Below, in pieces: positions 1-5,374 of a stretch of DNA of 11,084 bases. Source of the DNA: Verrucomicrobiia bacterium. GTDB taxonomy: Bacteria; Verrucomicrobiota; Verrucomicrobiia; Verrucomicrobiales; Akkermansiaceae. The notes under the pieces were generated by a model that had not been told where the DNA came from, did not search any database, and saw only the letters and a list, made by a program, of their open reading frames with translations. The stretch lies in assembly GCA_947460915.1 (NCBI GenBank), contig CANHKJ010000078.1:1-11084 (forward strand), read 5' to 3'. Positions within the stretch are counted from its first letter, which is position 1; every line of letters starts with the position of its first letter. A program made the position numbers and the translations under genes.

Positions 1-630
1 AACGGTCGTGCCAACCAATTGATGGATATCGTGGCGCGTCAGGCATTGCGTACTGATGGTCCGGAAGCGGCTGCGGTATGGGCGGATTCATTACCTAATG
101 GCGTCCTCAAAGGTGCGGCGATGGACCGCATTGCCGAGGCGTATTCTCGTAAAGATCCCGTCGCTGCTGCGAACTGGGCCCAGAGCCAAGCGGCAGAGCC
201 CTATGCATCAAGAACGATTGAACAAATCGGACGGCGCTGGGCGGAGCAAGATCCTGTTTCAGCGGTCGGTTGGCTGGAAAATCTGCCAGCGGGCAATGGG
301 CAAATTAGTGGCTTGCGCAGTGCCTTTGGCGACTGGGAGGATCGGGATCCTGCTGCTGCGAGCCAGCATTTGTTGAATATGCCGCAATCGCCACAGCGCG
401 ATTCAGCGATCAGCGGGTTCTCCATGGGTTATGCCTGGCAAAATCCGCAAGCCGCTATAACGTGGGCGCAGGACATTAGCGATCCCGAGCTTCGCCAAGC
501 AACGCTCACGCGTGCTGGCGAGGCATACTTGCGAACCGACCCCGCAGCGGGGCAAGCTTGGTTGCAGACCAGTGGGCTACCAGCAGAAACACAGCAGCAG
601 ATCCTGAACTCCGCCAACCGTCGCCGCTGA
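1..630 (+). CDS. Tandem 32-residue repeat protein, 3' part (5' end outside window)
   Basis: The reading frame is open from the first base (Asn-Gly-Arg-Ala-Asn-Gln before the first in-window Met at 22), so the gene starts upstream. The visible part is almost entirely tandem repeats: one 33-residue unit (22-120), then five units of exactly 32 residues starting at 121, 217, 313, 409 and 505, and a short partial unit before the TGA. Each unit has a helix-like stretch, an N/D-P-x-A-A core (D-G-P in the first) and usually a Trp a few residues later (DPVAAANW, DPVSAVGW, NPQAAITW). This suggests an alpha-alpha solenoid, shorter in period than TPR (34) or Sel1 (36 or more). Similar repeat proteins are frequent in Verrucomicrobiota and have no established function. 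With the N-terminus missing, any signal peptide, anchor or catalytic domain cannot be judged. It probably shares a transcript with the RlpA-like gene 13 nt downstream. Confidence 0.8.
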   Translation, partial: NGRANQLMDIVARQALRTDGPEAAAVWADSLPNGVLKGAAMDRIAEAYSRKDPVAAANWAQSQAAEPYASRTIEQIGRRWAEQDPVSAVGWLENLPAGNGQISGLRSAFGDWEDRDPAAASQHLLNMPQSPQRDSAISGFSMGYAWQNPQAAITWAQDISDPELRQATLTRAGEAYLRTDPAAGQAWLQTSGLPAETQQQILNSANRRR

Positions 631-643
631 TTTTTTTGCTACT

Positions 644-1141
644 ATGAACATAGTAAAATATGGCTCACTTTTGTTAAGCGTTTGCTGCGTGGTTTCCTGC
701 GCTCGTCCGAGCGGCGCCGATGGATACATGACGCGCGGTTACAGCGTGCGTGGGCAATCGTATCAACCGATGTCGGTCGAGCAGGCTTTGCACTACTCGG
801 AAGTAGGCGAAGCATCTTGGTATAATGAATCGAAATTTTTTGGCCTGATCCGTGGCAATACCTCGCTCGGGGAAAAAGTTCAGCCGTGGCATTTGATTGC
901 AGCGCATAAAACCTTGCCCTTGCCGTGTTTGGTGCGCGTGACCAATCTCAAAAATGGAAAATCGGTGAAAGTGCGCGTCAACGATCGCGGGCCATTCATC
1001 GCGCGAAGAATCATCGATCTTTCCCCGCGCGCAGCAGGGAAAATTGACATGAAACAACAAGGTTTGGCTCGTGTGAAAGTAGAAGTGCTTTCGGTAGGCG
1101 ATGGTTCCTACAAGCGCAAAGTCCGGCGCGGATTTTGGTAA
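644..1141 (+). CDS. rlpA: RlpA-like lipoprotein, double-psi beta-barrel domain
   Basis: 165 residues. The N-terminus has a Lys, a hydrophobic stretch and a cysteine at 19 in VVSC-A, a slightly imperfect lipobox, so a lipid-anchored envelope protein is likely. Residues 54-150 carry the RlpA double-psi beta-barrel pattern: GEASWY, then AAHKTLP with conserved His88, VRVTNLKNG, and VNDRGPF with conserved Asp114, followed by IDLS. His and Asp at these places match those required for lytic transglycosylase activity on denuded glycan strands in Pseudomonas RlpA, so activity is plausible but inferred. There is no SPOR domain, so septal targeting through denuded glycans by that route is not supported. 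The ATG at 644 is the only start that gives the signal sequence. It lies 13 nt after the preceding stop with no Shine-Dalgarno sequence. The family is clear; the exact role is not. Confidence 0.88.
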   Translation: MNIVKYGSLLLSVCCVVSCARPSGADGYMTRGYSVRGQSYQPMSVEQALHYSEVGEASWYNESKFFGLIRGNTSLGEKVQPWHLIAAHKTLPLPCLVRVTNLKNGKSVKVRVNDRGPFIARRIIDLSPRAAGKIDMKQQGLARVKVEVLSVGDGSYKRKVRRGFW

Positions 1142-1202
1142 ATCTGGATGACACAGCTTTGCTGAAACATGCGACGGACACCGAACGTATTTCATTTGCT
1201 AT

Positions 1203-1583
1203 ATGAAAAAATATCTTCTTCTCGCCTTCACGGCTTTATTGAGTTCTTGTGCTACCATCGCGCCACCAGCCAAGTCTGGCACCGTGGATCACGTAGTGAT
1301 GTTCTGGCAAAAAAATCCTGGCAATCAGGAAGATCGCAAAAAAATCACCGATGCCATGGATCGACTTCGTGTGATCAAGGGTGTGCAGTTTTTGGATTAC
1401 GGCACAGCGGTATCCAGTGATCGCCCTGTGGTGGATGACTCGTTCGATGTCGCCTTGCTCGTGCGTTTTACTGATGTCGAAGCTCTCCATGCCTACGAGG
1501 CTGACCCACGCCACGTGAAGGAAGTGAAAGAAGTATTGCTGCCACTGACGAAAAAGATCCAAGTTTACGACTTTACCCGCTGA
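1203..1583 (+). CDS. Dabb (stress-responsive alpha/beta barrel) domain lipoprotein
   Basis: 126 residues. It starts MKKYLLLAF and has a good lipobox, LSSC with Cys16, followed by a short Ala/Pro linker; this predicts a lipid-anchored exported protein. Residues 27-125 fit the Dabb ferredoxin-like fold: V-D-H-V-V-M-F-W as the first strand, a helix around 43-58, FDVALLVRF as a central strand, then the typical helix YEADPRHVKEV and a closing strand. Dabb proteins form dimeric alpha-beta barrels; characterised members are mostly cytoplasmic stress or polyketide-cyclase-like proteins. The substrate cannot be read from the sequence. The ATG at 1203 is chosen because it gives the signal peptide directly. 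The gene follows the RlpA-like gene by 61 nt and ends just before a strong hairpin. Confidence 0.87.
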   Translation: MKKYLLLAFTALLSSCATIAPPAKSGTVDHVVMFWQKNPGNQEDRKKITDAMDRLRVIKGVQFLDYGTAVSSDRPVVDDSFDVALLVRFTDVEALHAYEADPRHVKEVKEVLLPLTKKIQVYDFTR

Positions 1584-1606
1584 ATTGGGCTCTCCAACTC
1601 AACCAT

Positions 1607-1645
1607 AAAAAAACACCGCATCCTGAAGAGGTTGCGGTATTTTTT
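1607..1645. terminator. Bidirectional intrinsic terminator between convergent genes
   Basis: ACCGCA (1615-1620) pairs with TGCGGT (1633-1638). After a T-T mismatch the stem continues as CCT/AGG around a GAAG loop. Seven A residues precede the stem (1607-1613) and six T residues follow it (1640-1645), so a U-tract is present in either direction. It lies 23 nt after the Dabb gene stop (+) and 19 nt before the end of the DUF1080 gene (-). Confidence 0.85.
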
Positions 1646-1664
1646 GTTAGGTTGTAAAAATGGT

Positions 1665-2303
1665 TTACTTCAACTCCTTAATGCGGAGGTTGCGAAATTT
1701 GTAGGTTTGGCCTTTTTCTCCGTGATGCTGGATGCCGATTACGCCTTCCGCATCGGTGGTGTCTTCGATGTCGGTGGTGACGACTCCATTGACTTCAATG
1801 CGGATCTTATTGCCTTTGCAACTGATGCGGTAGGTATTCCAGTCGTTGCGTTTGAAGGCATCGCCGGCGCGCTTGCGGAAGGAGGCTTCGCTTTCTTTGT
1901 TGCCTTTGATCGGACTGGCAAACCACATGCGGCGGCCTTCGTCGTAGAGACCACCGGACCATTTGCGATTCGCATCGCCATCGACTTCAGCTTGGTAGCC
2001 GAATACTTTGTTTTTTTCTGCATGGGCGCGAAACATAAAGCCGCTATTGGCTTGGCCAGATGGCAGGAGAATTTCGCCTTCGAAAATGAAATCGCCGTAG
2101 GTTTTTTCGGTAACGAGAAAGAACTTTTGATTGCCGGTGAGGTGAATCTCGTCACCTACGACTTTGGCCTCGCCCCAGGTGTAGGCATTTTTCCAGCCAT
2201 CTAATGTTTTGCCATCGAAGAGAGGTTTGAAATTAGACTTGTCCTCGGCGCGGCAAGTGCCAGCGATGAGACATGTGGTGATGAATAGGGTTAGTAGTTT
2301 CAT
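1665..2303 (-). CDS. Exported DUF1080 (3-keto-disaccharide hydrolase family) protein
   Basis: 212 residues from the ATG at 2303. That start gives a normal Sec signal peptide (MKLLTLFITTCLIAG, probable cleavage after CRA). An ATG at 2318 and a TTG at 2330 are in frame but only add residues before the signal. The mature protein has the DUF1080 (PF06439) hallmarks in order: FKPLFDGKTLDGWK, a GEILLPSGQANSGFMFR strand pair, GYQAEVDG, WSGGLYDE, then WNTYRI, IRIEVNGV and GVIGIQHHG. The fold is a concanavalin-like jelly roll. Some members hydrolyse 3-keto-glycosides; many are uncharacterised and are abundant in Verrucomicrobiota and Planctomycetota. The periplasm or cell surface is the likely location. 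No oxidoreductase partner for making 3-keto sugars is seen nearby, so the substrate remains open. Confidence 0.88.
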   Translation of the reverse strand: MKLLTLFITTCLIAGTCRAEDKSNFKPLFDGKTLDGWKNAYTWGEAKVVGDEIHLTGNQKFFLVTEKTYGDFIFEGEILLPSGQANSGFMFRAHAEKNKVFGYQAEVDGDANRKWSGGLYDEGRRMWFASPIKGNKESEASFRKRAGDAFKRNDWNTYRISCKGNKIRIEVNGVVTTDIEDTTDAEGVIGIQHHGEKGQTYKFRNLRIKELK

Positions 2304-2394
2304 TGCAGTGGAGATCATCTTAAGAAACAAGAGTCAGAGATCAAGCTCGGAACGTGACTGTAGAATCACGCATAAACGTGAGAGGCTTTCTTGA

Positions 2395-2715
2395 TCAGTG
2401 AGCCGTGGGTAGTGCTGCATCGAGCCAAGCATCCATGCCACCAGTTACGTTAGTGACGTTGGTGTAGCCATTGTCTAACAAAAAATGTGCAGCGCGTGCA
2501 GAGCGGCCGCCTGCTTTGCAATGGATGATCACGGCTTTTGCTGGATTGATTTCGCGAATGCGCGCGGGGATGCTGGCCAAAGGTATGAGCGTGCTGCCAG
2601 AGATGGCTGCTTGCGCGTATTCATCGGGCTCGCGGACATCGATGAGCTGGAAGTCATCTCCTGCGATGATTTTGGCGTGGAGATCTTGGACGGTGATGGA
2701 TGGCAGTGGTGACAT
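2395..2715 (-). CDS. Single-domain rhodanese (sulfurtransferase-like) protein
   Basis: 106 residues from the ATG at 2715, close to the size of GlpE-type single-domain rhodaneses. The domain fills the protein: ITVQDLHAKI at the start, FQLIDVREPDEY (residues 22-33), ISGSTLIPL, and the active-site loop C-K-A-G-G-R-S with the predicted persulfide-carrying Cys66, then GGMDAWL near the end. No signal peptide is present, so it is cytoplasmic. Family members transfer sulfane sulfur from thiosulfate or protein persulfides; the donor and acceptor here are unknown. The frame extends upstream to a TTG at 2784, but that would add 23 residues without rhodanese similarity and would cover the hairpin region at 2757-2796, so the internal ATG is preferred. 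Confidence 0.9.
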   Translation of the reverse strand: MSPLPSITVQDLHAKIIAGDDFQLIDVREPDEYAQAAISGSTLIPLASIPARIREINPAKAVIIHCKAGGRSARAAHFLLDNGYTNVTNVTGGMDAWLDAALPTAH

Positions 2716-2756
2716 GATGCAGTGATTTGGGGCGTTGGTTTCGGGATTGTGACTAG

Positions 2757-2796
2757 AAAAAATCCTCGGCTGCGAGCCGCACAAGGTGCCGTGCGG
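2757..2796 (-). terminator. Intrinsic terminator or attenuator between rlmD-like gene and rhodanese
   Basis: Read on the minus strand, a first hairpin pairs CCGCAC with GTGCGG (2796-2791 with 2782-2777, 8-nt loop). A second pairs CGGCT with AGCCG (2779-2775 with 2771-2767, 3-nt loop) and is followed by AGGA and six T residues (2762-2757). The two share bases 2777-2779 and cannot form fully together. The T-run ends 41 nt before the rhodanese ATG. It may simply end the upstream transcript, or act as an attenuator of the rhodanese gene. Confidence 0.5.
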
Positions 2797-2904
2797 ATCA
2801 GGGCGTAGAGTGATGTGTCGTTATCGGGGGGGAAGCGCATGGCATGCGTTTGGATCTTGAGTTCGGGCAGGATGGTTAATCGCGACCAGCGGTGCATTTT
2901 CCTG

Positions 2905-4134
2905 TTAGATTGGGCCATCGAAAGTCATGATGTTTTCGACATGACGAGTGTGAGGGAAGAGATCAAAGGGTTGCACGGCGGTGAGTGTAAATCCGGCATC
3001 GCGTAGGATGGCGAGATCACGCACTTGAGTGGCGGGATCACAGGAAACATAAACGACGCGGCGCGGGCGGAAGGCGATGAGTTGGTCGAGGAATTCCTGT
3101 GTGCAACCCTTGCGTGGAGGATCGATCACCACGGTTGTTTGAGCGGCGGGAAAGGTGATGTCGGCAAAAATGGCTTCTGCACTCGCTGCGAGAAAGCTGG
3201 CATTGGTAATGCCATTTTTCTCCGCATTTTTGCGGGCCCAATTGACTGCGGCCTCTGAGACCTCGACCGCGGCGATTTTTTCGAAACGCTTGGCGAGAGC
3301 TAAAGCAAAGAGACCTGAGCCGCAATAGGCGTCGATGAGGAAATGAGTCTCGGGGAGGCAAGCTTGTTGTGCCACGTAGCCGACGAATTCTTCGAGGATG
3401 AATGGGTTGTTTTGGAAAAATTCACCGGCGAGGAAATCATAGCGGAGTGATCCGCAAACCTCGGTGACGATGGCATTGTTGTCGGTTTCCACTAGGCGAT
3501 TTCCTGTTTCATCGACGGTGGCGCGCAGGAGTAAGGTGCCGCCTTTTTTACCAGGATTGCGGCGAGTTTTTTCACGCACGGCAGGGAGTGCCTCGTTGAT
3601 TTCTTGCATCGCAATCGGGCACTGGGGGACATCGAGAATTTGCGAGCGACGACCTTGTGCCAAAAATCCAATTGGCATGAATTCCTCAGGGCTGCGCGGC
3701 TTTTGGTAGTGTGGAGTGATTTTGGAACGATAGCCCCATTGTTGTGGCGATGGATGGCAGGGGTTGACGGGAAAAGTCATGCCTGCCATGTGCTTCATCA
3801 GTTCTTCGACTTGTCGTGTTTTCCATGCAAGCTGAGCAGGATAGGAAAAATGCTGGTATTGGCAACCACCGCATTCAGTGAAAAGCGGGCATTGCGGGGC
3901 GACGCGATCGGGTGATGCCTCGATGACCTCGACGAGATCTGCTAGAGAATAATTTTTCTCATTGCGATAGACTTTGGCTTTTACCGTTTCGCCTGGTAGG
4001 CAATAGGGGACGAAGACCACCCAGCCGTCGACGCGCGCAACGCCCATGCCGAGATTGGTTAGGGAATCGATACGCAGTGTTAGCTCGTGATGATAGGGAA
4101 ATGGCTCGGGACGGAATTTTTTCGGTGGTCGCAC
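2905..4134 (-). CDS. rlmD: RlmD/TrmA-family RNA (uracil-5-)-methyltransferase with TRAM domain and Fe-S cluster
   Basis: 409 residues from a GTG at 4134; no ATG, GTG or TTG lies upstream before the in-frame stop. Residues about 15-70 form a TRAM RNA-binding domain. An Fe-S cluster site is seen as C82-x5-C88-x2-C91 and C172. The SAM-binding Rossmann domain starts at IDAYCGSGLFAL (267-278), with AVEVSE and VVIDPPRKG further on. The catalytic nucleophile is Cys365 in YVSCDPATQ, and the base is Glu400 in PHTRHVEN. These match the E. coli RlmD layout, where the enzyme makes m5U1939 in 23S rRNA using SAM. TrmA lacks TRAM and the cluster, so rRNA is the likelier substrate, though the exact uridine cannot be told from sequence. 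It may be transcribed with the rhodanese gene 189 nt downstream if the hairpins between them are read through. Confidence 0.9.
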   Translation of the reverse strand: MRPPKKFRPEPFPYHHELTLRIDSLTNLGMGVARVDGWVVFVPYCLPGETVKAKVYRNEKNYSLADLVEVIEASPDRVAPQCPLFTECGGCQYQHFSYPAQLAWKTRQVEELMKHMAGMTFPVNPCHPSPQQWGYRSKITPHYQKPRSPEEFMPIGFLAQGRRSQILDVPQCPIAMQEINEALPAVREKTRRNPGKKGGTLLLRATVDETGNRLVETDNNAIVTEVCGSLRYDFLAGEFFQNNPFILEEFVGYVAQQACLPETHFLIDAYCGSGLFALALAKRFEKIAAVEVSEAAVNWARKNAEKNGITNASFLAASAEAIFADITFPAAQTTVVIDPPRKGCTQEFLDQLIAFRPRRVVYVSCDPATQVRDLAILRDAGFTLTAVQPFDLFPHTRHVENIMTFDGPI

Positions 4135-4278
4135 AAGCGCTAGTGAGACGTGGATTGAGGCGATAGGAAAGAGTAAAATGCATCGATATGCGCGATTTGC
4201 GGCTTAGCAAAAAATGCGCAGTCAATAGCAGGTGGTGGGTGGCATAGGTCGTTGAGCATGGGTATTCTGAACTCGTAT

Positions 4279-4293
4279 TGGGACAAGATCCCA
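4279..4293. repeat. Inverted repeat in the leader of the outer-membrane protein gene
   Basis: TGGGA (4279-4283) and TCCCA (4289-4293) flank CAAGA, 23 nt before the ATG at 4317, in the 182-nt divergent gap between the methyltransferase and barrel genes. It could be a leader hairpin or a protein-binding palindrome. Nothing else in the gap (4135-4316) was convincing; a TATTCT at 4263-4268 could be a -10 box but has no good -35 partner. Confidence 0.3.
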
Positions 4294-4316
4294 GTCAACC
4301 CAACAAATACACAACT

Positions 4317-5273
4317 ATGAAAGTAATAACAGGAATTTTATCATTTGGAACTGTGCTTGTCGCGTCGGTTTTTGCGGGAACGGAAGCTCCGATCATGACA
4401 ACAAACAGCTGTGAAGCTACGGATGGCTTTGCGGCTGCTCGTCGTCCGATTAGCAATCCTACTTTGTTTGATCTTGCCGTGCCACGCACCAATGCGCACG
4501 CCATTTACATCCATCAATCTTTGCCAAGCACGGTGGCGGTCGCAGGTGGAGGCTCGGTTGATCTTGATGGCAGCTTTGATCTTTATGCTCTCCAATTGGA
4601 GTATGCATTGAGCGAGTGTCTCTCGATCGTGGCCACCAAAGACGGCTATGTAGATTTCAATCCTGATGCCACACTTTCCGAGTCGAACGGTTTTGCCAAC
4701 CTTGCTGCTGGTCTGAAGTATGCTTTTATTTTCCAACCAGAAAATGGCTTGGCTGTTAGCGGAACAGCAACGGTAGAAATCCCTACCGGTAGTGGTGATA
4801 TCACCCAAGGCAGTGGTGATGGTGCGATGAACTTGATCGCTTCTGCACTGAAACTTAATGGACCTCTGCAACTCGCCGGTGCTGCTGGTGTGCATGTGCC
4901 TTTTGATAATGATGCAGAGTCCACTACTTGCTTCGTCAGCACGCACGTGAGCTATGAAGTGCATCGTTTGTTCTCTCCACTTGTAGAGCTGAATTGGTAT
5001 CATGTGATCAACGAAGGTGACGGTGGCTCTCGCTATAGCAATCAACTTGGTGGTGCTGTTCCCGGTACGATCGGCTTTGAAGGTGGCGACCTCCTCAATT
5101 GGGGGGCTTCTAACGGAAAAGACAATGCCGATACCGTGACGCTGGCTGCTGGTTTCCGCTCACAGCTTACCGATAATCTCAGTGCTGGTGCCGCTTATGA
5201 AATTCCGCTTACCGACGAGAACGAAAACTTCATGGAAAGCCGGATCACGGTGGACCTGATCTGGAACTTCTAA
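4317..5273 (+). CDS. Outer-membrane beta-barrel protein, possible MetA-pathway/transporter-type porin
   Basis: 318 residues from the ATG at 4317; a TTG at 4278 is in frame but would place 13 polar residues before the signal peptide. Residues 1-20 are a Sec signal (MKVITGILSFGTVLVASVFA, cleavage likely before GTEAP). The remainder is rich in alternating strands with Gly, Asn, Asp and aromatic residues, such as LQLEYALS, GLKYAFIF, VSYEVHRLFSPLVELNWY and LAAGFRSQLTDNLSAGAAYEIPL. It ends in ITVDLIWNF, whose final Phe fits the C-terminal signature recognised by the BAM machinery. The pattern resembles PF13557-type barrels, often annotated as transporters or phenol-degradation outer-membrane proteins, but the assignment to that family is tentative and no ligand can be named. 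The gene stands alone, divergent from the methyltransferase, and is followed by its own terminator. Confidence 0.8.
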   Translation: MKVITGILSFGTVLVASVFAGTEAPIMTTNSCEATDGFAAARRPISNPTLFDLAVPRTNAHAIYIHQSLPSTVAVAGGGSVDLDGSFDLYALQLEYALSECLSIVATKDGYVDFNPDATLSESNGFANLAAGLKYAFIFQPENGLAVSGTATVEIPTGSGDITQGSGDGAMNLIASALKLNGPLQLAGAAGVHVPFDNDAESTTCFVSTHVSYEVHRLFSPLVELNWYHVINEGDGGSRYSNQLGGAVPGTIGFEGGDLLNWGASNGKDNADTVTLAAGFRSQLTDNLSAGAAYEIPLTDENENFMESRITVDLIWNF

Positions 5274-5313
5274 TTTGCTTTCTTCTTTAGTTCGTATTCT
5301 AACTTTATGCATA

Positions 5314-5354
5314 GCCACCGTTTCTCCTTTGCGAGTAACGGTGGCATTTTTTTT
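5314..5354 (+). terminator. Strong intrinsic terminator after the barrel gene
   Basis: GCCACCGTT (5314-5322) pairs perfectly with AACGGTGGC (5337-5345). After a T-T mismatch, an inner CTC/GAG adds three pairs around a 6-nt loop. The stem is followed by A and eight T residues (5347-5354). It lies 40 nt after the stop of the barrel gene. On the minus strand the stem is followed by a mixed sequence, so it is a poor terminator for the opposing DUF4091 gene. Confidence 0.92.
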
Positions 5355-5374
5355 AGGCAAGTATTTGGATTCTC

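Noticed and set aside
1632..2204. 190-codon open frame on the plus strand
   Set aside because: It lies fully antisense to the DUF1080 gene, has a composition typical of a shadow frame (FVAFDRTG, Phe/Ala-rich), starts within the terminator and matches no family I recognise.
1665..2303. Lipobox in the DUF1080 signal peptide
   Set aside because: The cysteines (TTC and GTC) lack suitable residues at -3 and -1, whereas a normal signal peptidase I site (CRA-E) is present.
2366..2381. TCACG-CATAAA-CGTGA hairpin after the rhodanese gene as a terminator
   Set aside because: Five pairs with no U-tract on the minus strand; too weak to call.
2716..2784. Longer rhodanese with a TTG start at 2784
   Set aside because: The 23 extra residues are not rhodanese-like and overlap the two hairpins and T-run; the ATG at 2715 gives a standard-length domain.
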